Source of the DNA: Paenibacillus sp. NFR01
GTDB taxonomy: Bacteria > Bacillota > Bacilli > Paenibacillales > Paenibacillaceae
DNA: 64,000 bases
Assembly (NCBI RefSeq): GCF_900111565.1
Contig: NZ_FOIK01000001.1
Location: 372,001-436,000 of the forward strand
Reading direction: 5' to 3'
The notes below the pieces were generated by a model, which searched no databases, was not told the DNA's origin, and saw only the letters and a program-made list of their open reading frames with translations. The translations under genes and the position numbers were made by a program. This document shows, one piece after another, positions 1 to 8,834 of this stretch (the stretch's first letter is position 1; every line of letters begins with the position of its first letter).

Positions 1-65
1 ATTAACTTGCCCCGAACGGCAGAACTCATCGTTATGGCTTGGTATTCCTGCCGTTGACAGCTCAT
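1..65 (-). CDS. 5' end of a divergent gene cut by the window edge
   Basis: On the minus strand an ATG at 63-65 follows an AGGAGGA ribosome-binding site (complement of 71-77, 5 nt spacing). The frame stays open to the window edge. Only 21 codons are visible, beginning MSCQRQEYQAITMSSAVRG, which is too little to recognise a family. It diverges from the redoxin gene. The ribosome-binding site is the main support. Confidence 0.5.
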   Translation of the reverse strand, partial: MSCQRQEYQAITMSSAVRGKL

Positions 66-105
66 GTATATCCTCCTCGCGATGATCAATTTTTCGTTCA
101 CAGGT

Positions 106-133
106 TTGAAACAATTTGGTTTAGGGGTACAAT
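106..133 (+). promoter_or_regulatory. Sigma-A promoter of the redoxin gene
   Basis: TTGAAA (106-111) and TACAAT (128-133) are separated by 16 bp, close to consensus. The promoter sits 42 bp upstream of the redoxin start, inside the divergent intergenic region. Confidence 0.6.
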
Positions 134-174
134 AAGAGCAAACTTACTCCCGAAGCAAAGGATGCCGAGTAACG

Positions 175-783
175 ATGAGAGCCGTGAAGATAAGGAACTG
201 GTTGGTTATCGCTCTGGTTGCGCTCCTGTGCGCGATCGCAGTCGTACAAAATATCCGGACCCAGCCGGCTGCAGCGCCGTCGCCGGAGGCAATACCTGCC
301 ATGGAGCAGCAATCTGCGGGGGCAACCTTCGAGACGGTAAAAGCAGGTGCAGCGGCACCGGCCTTCAGCTTGAAAGATGAAGATGGCAACGCCTACGCCG
401 TAGGCGGTCCGCGGAGCAAACCGGTGATCTTGAATTTTTGGGCTTCCTGGTGCGGGCCATGCCAGGAGGAAGCGCCGGCACTGAACGACTTGGCGGCCAA
501 ATACAAAGACGCTGTGGATGTGTACGGCATCAATGTCACCAGCAATGATTATAAGCCGAACGCGGAGCGGTTTGTCCGCAAATATGGGCTGACATTCCCG
601 GTGATGTATGACCGGACCGGCGATATATTTGATCTGTACCACGGTGCGGCCTATCCGACCAATGTATTGATCGATACGCAAGGCAGAATAGTCGAAGTCA
701 TTATCGGTGCTTTGACGGCTGAGGAATTGGAGCAGAAGTTTGCTGCACTTGCTAAAGGCGTTAAACCCGATAAAGCGGGTTGA
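175..783 (+). CDS. Membrane-anchored thiol-disulfide oxidoreductase (TlpA/ResA-like redoxin)
   Basis: A 202-residue thioredoxin-fold protein. Residues about 8-25 form one hydrophobic segment that acts as an uncleaved anchor, followed by a Pro/Ala-rich linker and a redoxin domain from about residue 56. The active site is W-C-G-P-C (Cys93, Cys96) in the context FWASWCGPCQEE. The C-terminal AAYPTNVLIDTQGRI segment carries the cis-proline expected of ResA/TlpA proteins. The family reduces disulfides outside the membrane, for example in cytochrome c maturation or as electron donors to envelope proteins. No cytochrome maturation genes are adjacent, so the partner is unknown. The start has an AAGGA site 12 nt upstream, which is somewhat distant. 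Confidence 0.85.
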   Translation: MRAVKIRNWLVIALVALLCAIAVVQNIRTQPAAAPSPEAIPAMEQQSAGATFETVKAGAAAPAFSLKDEDGNAYAVGGPRSKPVILNFWASWCGPCQEEAPALNDLAAKYKDAVDVYGINVTSNDYKPNAERFVRKYGLTFPVMYDRTGDIFDLYHGAAYPTNVLIDTQGRIVEVIIGALTAEELEQKFAALAKGVKPDKAG

Positions 784-810
784 AGATCACGCGGAAACAT
801 ATAATTGAAA

Positions 811-855
811 AAAGCCCTCCGGCAACCGGGAAATCTCCCGCCTTCGGAGGGCTTT
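811..855. terminator. Bidirectional terminator between redoxin and cimA
   Basis: An 11-bp perfect stem pairs AAAGCCCTCCG (811-821) with CGGAGGGCTTT (845-855). It is flanked by A-rich and T-rich tracts, so it can serve both convergent genes. Confidence 0.75.
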
Positions 856-878
856 ATGCGTATCGCAAGGATGCCCGT

Positions 879-2498
879 CTAGTGGTTCACAAGCCCGCGC
901 GGCTCATTGCTGACCGATTTGCCGTGATCCAGCGAGATCTGTCCGAGGAGAGCGTAGCGCATACTGTCCACAAGCGCTTCCCAGCTCGCTTCAATGACGT
1001 TGCTCGACACGCCGACCGTGCTCCAGGTGTCGTTGTAGTTCTTGGATTCAATCAGTACGCGGACTTTGGCGGCGGTCTGGTCTTTTTCGTCCAATACGCG
1101 CACTTTATAGTCTGACAGATGCATGTCGTTCAATTGCGGGAAGTAAGCCAGCAGCGCTTTACGCAGTGCGTTATCGAGCGCATTGACCGGACCGTTGCCT
1201 TCGGCGGCGGTGTACAGATTCTCGCCGCCCACCTTCAGCTTGACGAACGCTTCAGAAACGACCGGGGCGCCAGCGACCTTTTCGGTCAGCATTTTGAAAG
1301 ATTCAAAGACAAACAGCTCGTTGAGCTCTCCGGTTGCTTCGCGCAGGAGCAGCTCCAGCGAAGCGTCCGCGCCTTCGAACTGATACCCTTGGTGCTCCAG
1401 GTTTTTGATAATCTCGATGACCTTGCGCGCCTGCTCGCTGCTTGGATCCAGGCTGAGGCCCATGTCCTGGGCTTTGGAGAGGACATTGCTCTGGCCGGCC
1501 AGCTCGGAGACCAGCACGCGTTGCTTGTTGCCGACAAGCTCGGGCTGAATATGCTCGTACGTGCGCGAATCCCGGAGGATCGCGGAGACATGGATACCAC
1601 CCTTATGGGCAAACGCCGCCGTGCCGACATACGGCTGATTCACCGGCATATTGACGTTAGCGACTTCGCTGACAAAGCGGGCGGTATTGGTCAACTGCGG
1701 CAGAGAATCGCCCGGAATGCAGTGGTAGCCCATTTTGAGCTGCAGCGTCGGAATGATCGAGCAGAGGTTGGCATTGCCGCAGCGTTCACCGTACCCGTTA
1801 ATGGTTCCTTGCACCTGCCGCGCGCCGGCGCCGATGGCGCTAAGGGCATTGGCTACCGCCAGTTCGCAGTCGTTATGCGTGTGGATGCCCAGCGAAGCGC
1901 CGGATAATTGCCCGGAAACGGCCGAGACGATATCGTGAACCTCGTTAGGCAGGGTGCCGCCGTTCGTATCGCACATTACCAGCCAATCCGCCCCCGCTTC
2001 CCGGGCTTTGGCCAGAACGGCTGCGGCATATTCAGGATTATGCTTATAGCCGTCGAAAAAATGCTCCGCGTCAAAGATCACTTCAAGCCCTTTGCGTTTC
2101 AGATACGCTATGGAATCGCCGATCATGGCGAGATTTTCTTCAAGCGTCGTCTGCAGGGCGGTGGAAACATGAAAATCCCATGACTTGCCGACCAGTGTGG
2201 CTGCCGGAACGCCCGCATCGATCATCCGCTGCAGGTTCTCGTCATGCTCGGCGATGGAGTTTTTGCGCCGGGTGCTGCCGAAGGCGGTGATTTTGGCGTT
2301 CAGATGCAGCTCCTTGACTCTGCGGAAGAACTCGATGTCTTTATTGTTGCTTCCCGGGATGCCGCCTTCAATATAGTGCACGCCCAGATCATCGAGCTTT
2401 CTGGCAATCTTCAGCTTGTCATCCGCCGACAGGCTAATGCCCTCGCCTTGCGTGCCGTCGCGCAGTGTCGTATCGAAGATGGAGATGGACTTAGACAT
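879..2498 (-). CDS. cimA: Citramalate synthase
   Basis: A 539-residue member of the DRE-TIM metallolyase family. The N-terminal TIM barrel begins with FDTTLRDGTQGEG, and the metal-binding GIHTHNDCELAVANA motif and the GTINGYGERCGNANL loop follow. The C-terminal part matches the LeuA-type allosteric dimer domain. The motif variant and length fit the CimA type, which condenses pyruvate with acetyl-CoA to (R)-citramalate for threonine-independent isoleucine synthesis; 2-isopropylmalate synthase is the less likely alternative. The start is placed at 2498 because AGGAGG lies 6-7 nt upstream; a TTG at 2516 would lie inside that ribosome-binding site. No T-box is visible in the 165 bp upstream. Confidence 0.9.
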   Translation of the reverse strand: MSKSISIFDTTLRDGTQGEGISLSADDKLKIARKLDDLGVHYIEGGIPGSNNKDIEFFRRVKELHLNAKITAFGSTRRKNSIAEHDENLQRMIDAGVPAATLVGKSWDFHVSTALQTTLEENLAMIGDSIAYLKRKGLEVIFDAEHFFDGYKHNPEYAAAVLAKAREAGADWLVMCDTNGGTLPNEVHDIVSAVSGQLSGASLGIHTHNDCELAVANALSAIGAGARQVQGTINGYGERCGNANLCSIIPTLQLKMGYHCIPGDSLPQLTNTARFVSEVANVNMPVNQPYVGTAAFAHKGGIHVSAILRDSRTYEHIQPELVGNKQRVLVSELAGQSNVLSKAQDMGLSLDPSSEQARKVIEIIKNLEHQGYQFEGADASLELLLREATGELNELFVFESFKMLTEKVAGAPVVSEAFVKLKVGGENLYTAAEGNGPVNALDNALRKALLAYFPQLNDMHLSDYKVRVLDEKDQTAAKVRVLIESKNYNDTWSTVGVSSNVIEASWEALVDSMRYALLGQISLDHGKSVSNEPRGLVNH

Positions 2499-2533
2499 GA
2501 GTGTCCTCCTATACAAAGGGAAATAATTTTTAT

Positions 2534-2561
2534 ATTATAGCACTTTTACGCGAGAATGTAA
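2534..2561 (-). promoter_or_regulatory. Sigma-A promoter of cimA
   Basis: On the minus strand TTACAT (2561-2556) and a perfect TATAAT (2539-2534) are 16 bp apart. The TATAAT box is 35 bp upstream of the cimA start. Confidence 0.55.
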
Positions 2562-2593
2562 CAGAGAACTTTACAGCGGACGGCAACTAAGGA

Positions 2594-2623
2594 TTGACCT
2601 GGTCTATTAGAAGAGAGTATGCT
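2594..2623 (+). promoter_or_regulatory. Sigma-A promoter of dinB
   Basis: TTGACC (2594-2599) and TATGCT (2618-2623) have an 18-bp spacer. The -10 box overlaps the first ATG of the frame (2619), so translation cannot begin there; this supports the GTG start at 2664. Confidence 0.55.
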
Positions 2624-2663
2624 AAGCGGGTCAATGGAAACCAGATCAATCGAGGTGGATATT

Positions 2664-3998
2664 GTGCGGGATGTAGACCAATATTATCCGGCGAACGGAC
2701 GCGTCATACTGCATGTGGACATGAACGCTTTTTACTGCTCCGTGCATGAAGCGGAGGACCCTGGCCAATATAAAGGGAAGCCGACAGCGGTAGCCGGCAG
2801 CGTTGAGCAGCGACGGGGAATCATTGTAACCTGCTCCTATGCCGCGCGAAGGCTGGGCATCAAGACCGGAATGCAGGTGCAGAAAGCGCTGCGCCTTTGC
2901 CCTACATTAGTACTGATCAAACCGAACTTTCATCTATATCGTAAATACTCCAATGCGTTTATGCAAATCGCATACAGCTATACCCCGCTTCTGGAAGCAG
3001 TGTCGATCGACGAATGTTATCTCGATATTACCGGTTCGCGCCAGTTTGGTACGCCGCTGCAGATCGCAGAGGATATTCAGCGGCGGATCATGGACGAGCT
3101 TGGCCTGCCCTGTTCGATCGGGGTGGCGCCCAACAAGCTGCTGGCGAAAATTGCGTCGGATCTGAAAAAGCCGAACGGTCTCTCTATTTTGCGCCTGCGC
3201 GACGTCCCTTCCGTCCTGTGGGACAAGCCTTGCAACGAGATGTTCGGCATCGGGAACAAAACGGCGGAGAAGCTGAAACGGCTGGGCATATACAGCATCG
3301 GCCAGCTTGCCGCCGCCGACGAGAAGATGCTGCGGGAACATTTCGGCGTGATGGGCTCCTGGCTGAAGCGGGCAGGCAACGGCCTGGATGACGGCGTGGT
3401 CAATCCGGAACGCGAGCAAAGCAAGTCGATCGGGCACACGACGACGCTGCCGCATGATGTGGTCGGGCTTGCGGAAGCAAAGCCGATTCTACTGAACTTA
3501 AGCGACCAGGTGGCGCGCCGGCTGCGGAAACAAGGATTGGTAGCGGGGGGAGTCCATATTACGATCCGCACGCCGGACATGAAGACGATTACGCGGTCCC
3601 GCCAGCTGGAGGTGCCTACGGAGAGTGCCGAGGATTTCTATAAAGCGGCCTGCGAGCTGTTTGCCCGCCACTGGAGCAGCGACAAACCGATCCGGCTGCT
3701 GGGTGTGACGCTGCACAGCTTGACCCCCAAAGATGAAGCCGCCATCCAGCTTGACCTGTTCGATTATGAGCGTCAGCCCAAGAAGGAATCGCTCAACAAA
3801 GCAATGGATCTCCTGCGCAACAAGTTCGGTGAAAATGCGGTGCTGACGGCCGGTATGCTGACGGAGACCCATTCGGCGCGGCTGCGCAACCATAAAGAGC
3901 GGGGAACCTCGCTGCAGAAGGACAATCTGTACAAGCTGGGTCCGGAGGATTCGGCAAAAGAAGGAGAGCCGGAGGGTGATCCGCCGCATAGAGATTAA
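2664..3998 (+). CDS. dinB: DNA polymerase IV (Y-family translesion polymerase)
   Basis: A 444-residue Y-family polymerase. The palm motifs are ILHVDMNAFYCSVHEAE near the N-terminus and SIDECYLDIT, whose Asp-Glu pair binds catalytic metal. The helix-hairpin-helix thumb region (MFGIGNKTAEKLKRLGI) and the little-finger domain follow. The family performs error-prone bypass of DNA lesions. The GTG start at 2664 has GAGGTGG 5 nt upstream; the in-frame ATG codons at 2619 and 2634 have no ribosome-binding site and lie at or before the predicted transcription start. The C-terminal tail of about 40 residues, rich in Glu, Lys and Arg, is variable in the family. No LexA box was recognised. Confidence 0.9.
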   Translation: MRDVDQYYPANGRVILHVDMNAFYCSVHEAEDPGQYKGKPTAVAGSVEQRRGIIVTCSYAARRLGIKTGMQVQKALRLCPTLVLIKPNFHLYRKYSNAFMQIAYSYTPLLEAVSIDECYLDITGSRQFGTPLQIAEDIQRRIMDELGLPCSIGVAPNKLLAKIASDLKKPNGLSILRLRDVPSVLWDKPCNEMFGIGNKTAEKLKRLGIYSIGQLAAADEKMLREHFGVMGSWLKRAGNGLDDGVVNPEREQSKSIGHTTTLPHDVVGLAEAKPILLNLSDQVARRLRKQGLVAGGVHITIRTPDMKTITRSRQLEVPTESAEDFYKAACELFARHWSSDKPIRLLGVTLHSLTPKDEAAIQLDLFDYERQPKKESLNKAMDLLRNKFGENAVLTAGMLTETHSARLRNHKERGTSLQKDNLYKLGPEDSAKEGEPEGDPPHRD

Positions 3999-4358
<360 letters not shown>

Positions 4359-4376
4359 GCACCCGCTGCAGAACGT

Positions 4377-4420
4377 AAAGACATCCACTGGCCGATTTTG
4401 GGCCGGGGGATGTCTTTTTT
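4377..4420 (+). terminator. Terminator after the ferredoxin gene
   Basis: The stem AAAGACATCC (4377-4386) pairs with GGATGTCTTT (4408-4417) and runs into a T tract. Confidence 0.75.
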
Positions 4421-4472
4421 GCTTTTAAATGCCGATATACCCTGTAGAGATCCGAAACCCGGGGAGGCGCAT

Positions 4473-5918
4473 ATGAAAAATTCACAACACCTGAAAGCCT
4501 ACGTTCAAATGCATCCCGACAATAAAATGGCATGGTACTTGCTCGGGAAGGAATACGATAAGAACGGACAGCAGGGCAAAGCCAATTATTGCTTCAACCA
4601 GGCTGGGGAAGTCTACGAAGCGTTTGAACGCAGCAAGGTTCCGGCGGAGATGCTGCGCGAATACGAAGCCGGTCTGGTTCAAGCGGCGCAGCTCCGCCAG
4701 CGCGCCGGGCGCCGCAAGCGCATCATGGGAATCGCTGCGCTGCTGCTGCTCCTCACGCTGGTGCCGGCCGCCGTCACGGGCGTGCCGGGCAGCGCCGGCA
4801 CCGGAGCGGAGCCGGTGCCGGAAGCGGCGGCGGGCAGCGAAGCCCCCGCCGCGGACGAGGCGGCTCCGTCGCTCGCGGAGCCGGAGGTGGCCGCAGCGCA
4901 GCCGCGGCTCGCCTTCACCGCGCTCGGCAAGGCCGAGCTGGCGTCGGGCGGGTTCGCGGCGGAGGCGCTGCGGAAGGCGGCGCAGCCGTACAAGACCGCT
5001 CTGCTGGGCATGGAGCGGTCCGGGAAGTGGCTGCTGTGGAAGCAGCCGCTGCCGGTTGAGGCGACCGTCAGCGGCGACGGAGACGGCAAGACGGTCGTGC
5101 AGTCCTATGATGCCGCGACCTGCAGTTGCCAGCCGTCCGATGCGAACGAGCTGAAGAAGCAGGGGGCAAAGTGGCAGAAGAGCGAGGAGCAGCTCGCCGC
5201 GCTGACGAGTGCCATGCGCGCTTACAAGAATGCCAAGGGCAGTTTACCGAAAGCAATCGGCGATTTGACGGGGGCGTTTCCGGGCAACTGGCTGGGCGGC
5301 GCAACGCCGCTGATGAAGGAGCAGTTCGCCCCGCTGCGGGCGGCGATGGCTGGCGGCGCCGGTGGGGGAACCCCCGGGGCCTCCGCCGGCCTGGGGGCTT
5401 CCGGCGGGCAGCCAGGAGCCGCTGCGGGCGGCAGTGGCGCCGGTTCAGGGGCGCAGGCGGCCGCGCCGTTTTTCACGCAGCCGCTGCGGATTATCGTGGA
5501 TACACAAAAACACCGCTTGGCGGTGGCCAGCGGCAGTATTCTTTTGCGGAATTATGAGGTTGGACTTGGCGGCACGCGGACGCCGGAAGGCGATTTCGCC
5601 ATATCGGACAAAGTGGTAAATCCCAACGGGCATGATAACGGCGAATTCGGGAGCCGCGGCATGCAGCTGTCGGACTCCAATTATGCCATTCACGGGACCA
5701 ACGAGCCGGACAGCATCGGCAAAGACGAATCCCTCGGCTGCATCCGGATGAACCGGAAAGATATCGAAGAGCTGTTCGCCATGGTACCGATGGGCACGAA
5801 AGTGACGATCAGCGAAGGGGTTCTGCCTGACGAGCTGCTGGTGCCCAAGGAACGCTATCCTTCGGCCGCGCCTCCGAATCAGACCAACCCCCATAAAGTC
5901 TACCACTGGCTGAATTAA
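4473..5918 (+). CDS. L,D-transpeptidase (YkuD domain) with N-terminal TPR-like segment
   Basis: A 481-residue membrane-anchored wall enzyme. Residues 1-60 resemble a TPR unit (HPDNKMAWYLLGKEYDKNG). One transmembrane helix lies at about 85-105, followed by a long Ala/Gly/Pro/Glu-rich external linker. The C-terminal YkuD domain (about 345-470) contains the HGTN segment and the catalytic S-L-G-C-I-R-M motif. Such enzymes form 3-3 peptidoglycan cross-links or attach proteins to the wall. The start at 4473 has GGGGAGG upstream. The second low-complexity Gly/Ala stretch just before the catalytic domain is unusually long. The last 4 bp overlap the stop of a convergent small gene. Confidence 0.85.
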   Translation: MKNSQHLKAYVQMHPDNKMAWYLLGKEYDKNGQQGKANYCFNQAGEVYEAFERSKVPAEMLREYEAGLVQAAQLRQRAGRRKRIMGIAALLLLLTLVPAAVTGVPGSAGTGAEPVPEAAAGSEAPAADEAAPSLAEPEVAAAQPRLAFTALGKAELASGGFAAEALRKAAQPYKTALLGMERSGKWLLWKQPLPVEATVSGDGDGKTVVQSYDAATCSCQPSDANELKKQGAKWQKSEEQLAALTSAMRAYKNAKGSLPKAIGDLTGAFPGNWLGGATPLMKEQFAPLRAAMAGGAGGGTPGASAGLGASGGQPGAAAGGSGAGSGAQAAAPFFTQPLRIIVDTQKHRLAVASGSILLRNYEVGLGGTRTPEGDFAISDKVVNPNGHDNGEFGSRGMQLSDSNYAIHGTNEPDSIGKDESLGCIRMNRKDIEELFAMVPMGTKVTISEGVLPDELLVPKERYPSAAPPNQTNPHKVYHWLN

Positions 5919-6052
5919 TTGCCGGCCACGATCAGAAGCACGACAATGATGGCAATCAGGGCAACCAGGCTGCCGCTGATCCAGTAAATCGCCTTGCGGT
6001 TTACTTCTTCTTTTTTTTGCTGGAGGGTAGGGGGCTTACGTTTTGTTGACAT
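5915..6052 (-). CDS. Small single-pass membrane protein (45 residues)
   Basis: A short minus-strand gene: ATG at 6050-6052 after an AAGGAAC site, 45 codons, stop at 5915-5917. The product has a Lys/Arg/Gln-rich N-terminus (MSTKRKPPTLQQKKEEVNRK) and one hydrophobic helix of about 22 residues (WISGSLVALIAIIVVLLIV) ending AGN. This is a clear N-in single-span topology. I do not recognise the family. It overlaps the transpeptidase stop by 4 bp and is convergent with it. The basic/hydrophobic composition and the ribosome-binding site favour a real gene. Confidence 0.6.
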   Translation of the reverse strand: MSTKRKPPTLQQKKEEVNRKAIYWISGSLVALIAIIVVLLIVAGN

Positions 6053-6097
6053 CGTGAGTTCCTTCTTTCTTGGCTTGTTCGATGATTACCCTTACAT

Positions 6098-6112
6098 TGT
6101 AATGCGTTTACA
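6098..6112. promoter_or_regulatory. TGTAA-N5-TTACA dyad upstream of the small membrane protein gene
   Basis: An interrupted palindrome in the divergent region between the small gene (start 6052) and pyrD (start 6272). It is reminiscent of a catabolite-repression site but one base longer than the usual 14-bp form. The rest of 6053-6271 shows no gene. Confidence 0.3.
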
Positions 6113-6271
6113 TTAAAAATTCTATACTCCCCGCATAAACCCTGCCATGGCGGCGACAGGCTCGGCAAAAAACTTTTCTTTTGTCGCGGAAACGGATAAA
6201 CTGAAAGATGAAACCTACGTAAAACGGGGGAGTCTGCACATCAGAGGTCATCCCTTTAAGGAGCGAGAACG

Positions 6272-7366
6272 GTGCTGTATCGTCATTTAGGCAAACCTGT
6301 ATTTTTCAAAATGGACCCGGAAAAAGCGCATCATCTCGTCGTCGGCGGACTGGATAAAGCATCCTCCGTTCCTTATGCCGGAGCGGCGCTGCGGCTGATG
6401 TACGGGGTTCCCGAAACCGCAGATCTGGCGGTGGATCTGTTTGGACTTCATTTCCCGACCCCGGTGGGGCTTGCAGCCGGACTCGATAAAAACGCGGCGG
6501 CGGTGCCCGGATTTTCCTCCATCGGCTTTGGCTTCATGGAGGTCGGCACGGTGACGCCGAAAGGACAACCGGGCAACGACAGCCCGCGCCTGTTCCGATT
6601 ATTGCCGGATGAAGCGCTCATTAACCGGATGGGCTTCAACAACGAAGGCGCGGATGCGATGAAGCGGCGGCTGCAGGATATAAAGCGCCGGCGTATTCCG
6701 GTGGCTGTGAATATCGGCCGCAACAAGGTGACGCCGAACGAGCAGGCGCACGAAGATTACCGCCAGTGCATCCGTACGCTGTATCCGTACGGTGATTTTT
6801 TTGTCGTGAACATCAGTTCACCGAATACGCCGGATCTGCGCAGCCTGCAGCATGGAAGCGAGCTGTCGCATTTGCTGGCCGAGGTGAAGGCGGAGATGGA
6901 GCTGCAGCGTACGGCAACGGGCATGGCAAAAAGCCTGCTGGTCAAAATCGCCCCGGATGTAACGGACGAAGAACTGGAGTTCATGATCGGCACGCTGCAA
7001 GCTGCGGACGTGGACGGCGTGATCGCCACCAACACGACGCTCAGCCGCGAAGGGCTAAGGAGCGATAAAGCCGGAGAAACGGGCGGTTTGAGCGGCAAAC
7101 CGCTGCGGGACCGTTCCACGGAAATCATCCGGCGCATCTACCGCCAGACCGGCGGCAAGCTGCCGATTGTGGGATCGGGCGGCATTTTTACGGGCGAGGA
7201 CGCCTACGAGAAGATTAAAGCGGGCGCCAGCCTGGTTGAAATCTATACAGCGCTCATTTATGAGGGTCCGGAGGTCAACCGCCGGATTCATGCGAAGCTG
7301 CGGCAATTGTTGCGGCAGGACGGCTATACCCATATATCGCAAGCGGTGGGTACGGACCATCATTGA
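6272..7366 (+). CDS. pyrD: Dihydroorotate dehydrogenase, quinone-dependent (class 2)
   Basis: A 364-residue FMN enzyme that oxidises dihydroorotate to orotate in pyrimidine synthesis, passing electrons to membrane quinone. The N-terminal extension (LYRHLGKPVFFKMDPEKAHH) is the membrane-associating helix typical of class 2. FMN and substrate motifs include VGLAAGLDKNA, the catalytic-serine segment NISSPNTPDLRSLQ and the phosphate-binding VGSGGIFTGEDAYEKI. The GTG start at 6272 follows AAGGAG. It is not in a pyr operon here; a (p)ppGpp synthetase gene follows 29 bp downstream, so the two may be co-transcribed. Confidence 0.93.
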   Translation: MLYRHLGKPVFFKMDPEKAHHLVVGGLDKASSVPYAGAALRLMYGVPETADLAVDLFGLHFPTPVGLAAGLDKNAAAVPGFSSIGFGFMEVGTVTPKGQPGNDSPRLFRLLPDEALINRMGFNNEGADAMKRRLQDIKRRRIPVAVNIGRNKVTPNEQAHEDYRQCIRTLYPYGDFFVVNISSPNTPDLRSLQHGSELSHLLAEVKAEMELQRTATGMAKSLLVKIAPDVTDEELEFMIGTLQAADVDGVIATNTTLSREGLRSDKAGETGGLSGKPLRDRSTEIIRRIYRQTGGKLPIVGSGGIFTGEDAYEKIKAGASLVEIYTALIYEGPEVNRRIHAKLRQLLRQDGYTHISQAVGTDHH

Positions 7367-7395
7367 TTGGACGAAAGGACAGGAGGACGAAGGCG

Positions 7396-8208
7396 ATGGA
7401 CGGCAGGGATTGGGGAACTTTTTTGCTACCCTATGAACAAACGGTAGAGGAACTCAAGGTAAAATTCAAGACAATGCGCTCGGAGCTCAAGAAGCGTGAG
7501 GAATACACGCCGATCGAATTCGTGACCGGCCGCGTCAAACGGCTCTCCAGCATCCTGGAAAAGGCCAAACGTCTGAACGTGAAGATGGAGGACCTGGAGA
7601 CCGGGATCGAGGATATCGCCGGCATCCGCATCATGTGCCAGTTCGTGGAGGATATCCGCAGGGTGGCGGAGTATATCCGCTCACGCAAAGACCTTGAGGT
7701 GCAATACGAAAAAGACTACATTACCAATTACAAAGAGAGCGGCTACCGCAGTTTTCATATGATCATTAAATATCCCGTGCAGACGGCGCTGGGACAAAAG
7801 ATTGTGCTCGCCGAAATCCAGATCCGCACGCTCGCGATGAACTTCTGGGCGACCATCGAGCACTCGCTGAACTATAAATACCGGGAAAGCCTTCCGGATG
7901 AAATGCGGCTGCGGCTGAAGACGGCGGCCGAAGCGGCAGCGATTCTGGATGCCGAAATGTCTAGCATCCGCGACGAGATCCTTGAGGCACAGAAGCTGTT
8001 CGAGGAGAACTCGAACACGACGACACAGGTGCTGAGCGCGATTCATCAGCTATATTTCTACCATTTGGTGAATGAAGCCATCGAAAGCCAGGCGCGATTT
8101 AATACGATCTGGCAAGCCCATGATATGGAAGGCATGAAAAAGTTGCTGGAAGAAATACAGACGATGATCTCGAACGCCAAGAAAGCCAATCTGCCCGATG
8201 GCTTATGA
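7396..8208 (+). CDS. Small alarmone synthetase, GTP pyrophosphokinase family (RelQ/YjbM-like)
   Basis: A 270-residue RelA/SpoT synthetase domain without hydrolase or TGS domains. Visible motifs are GIEDIAGIRIMCQFVEDI, SGYRSFHMIIKYPV (substrate loop) and EIQIRTLAMNFWATIEHSLNYKY. It transfers pyrophosphate from ATP to GTP or GDP to make (p)ppGpp. It is about 60 residues longer than B. subtilis YjbM; the extra residues are a C-terminal helical tail. The ATG at 7396 has AGGAGG 9 nt upstream. The gene overlaps the following DUF309 gene by 11 bp, which suggests translational coupling. Confidence 0.88.
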   Translation: MDGRDWGTFLLPYEQTVEELKVKFKTMRSELKKREEYTPIEFVTGRVKRLSSILEKAKRLNVKMEDLETGIEDIAGIRIMCQFVEDIRRVAEYIRSRKDLEVQYEKDYITNYKESGYRSFHMIIKYPVQTALGQKIVLAEIQIRTLAMNFWATIEHSLNYKYRESLPDEMRLRLKTAAEAAAILDAEMSSIRDEILEAQKLFEENSNTTTQVLSAIHQLYFYHLVNEAIESQARFNTIWQAHDMEGMKKLLEEIQTMISNAKKANLPDGL

Positions 8209-8662
8209 GCCGCTCTATGTCGCGTATCTGATCTATTTCAACCGCGACAGGGATTATTTCGAATGTCACGAGGTGCTCGAGGAGCTCTGGCTCCAGCGGG
8301 ACCGCGATCCGTTATATAAAGCGCTGCTGCAGGTGGCGGTCGGACTGTTTCATTTCCGCCGCGGCAATCTCCGGGGCGCGCGCATGATGCTGGAGCGTTC
8401 TTCCGGGGTGTTAAAGAGGTATCCGCAGGTTATGCTGGGCATCCGGCTTGGCAAACTGGCGGCCGAAGCGGAGGAATTGGCTGACGGCCTGGCGCCGGAA
8501 GCGTATGCCGCAGAGCCACTGCCTTACCGCGATCTGACGATCGAAATCGCCGATGATGACCTTGCAGAGGCGGTGCGGGTACGGTCGGCCGCTTTGGCGG
8601 CCAACCCTCACCCGCGGCGTGTACCGCAGCGCCGGCGTCCGCCGATTTTGCCACAAGAGTAA
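8198..8662 (+). CDS. DUF309 domain protein
   Basis: A 154-residue protein whose N-terminal half carries the DUF309 signature: YFNRDRDYFECHEVLEELWL followed by DPLYKALLQVAVGLFHFRRGN. The family is all-helical and of unknown biochemical role. The C-terminus is basic and proline-rich. The start lies inside the end of the (p)ppGpp synthetase gene (11-bp overlap), so the two are probably one transcriptional unit with pyrD. No terminator with a clear T tract was seen in the 170 bp after the gene. Confidence 0.8.
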   Translation: MAYEPLYVAYLIYFNRDRDYFECHEVLEELWLQRDRDPLYKALLQVAVGLFHFRRGNLRGARMMLERSSGVLKRYPQVMLGIRLGKLAAEAEELADGLAPEAYAAEPLPYRDLTIEIADDDLAEAVRVRSAALAANPHPRRVPQRRRPPILPQE

Positions 8663-8834
8663 GCGAGCGCCAAGACCACACGGGGCTGCCCCCAAGCCAT
8701 GATGGCTGCCGGGCAGCTTCGCTGTTTGTTAAAAGAGAGATATGTCCGTATTTGTACACAAACTTTTAAGCGATAGCGGGCGGCTTCAAAATTTGTTCTT
8801 TCACTTTGAGTAAGACTATGCAGGAGGTTATTAC

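Noticed and set aside
2619..2663. Longer N-terminus for DNA polymerase IV from ATG 2619
   Set aside because: That ATG lies within the predicted -10 box and has no ribosome-binding site; GTG 2664 has a strong one.
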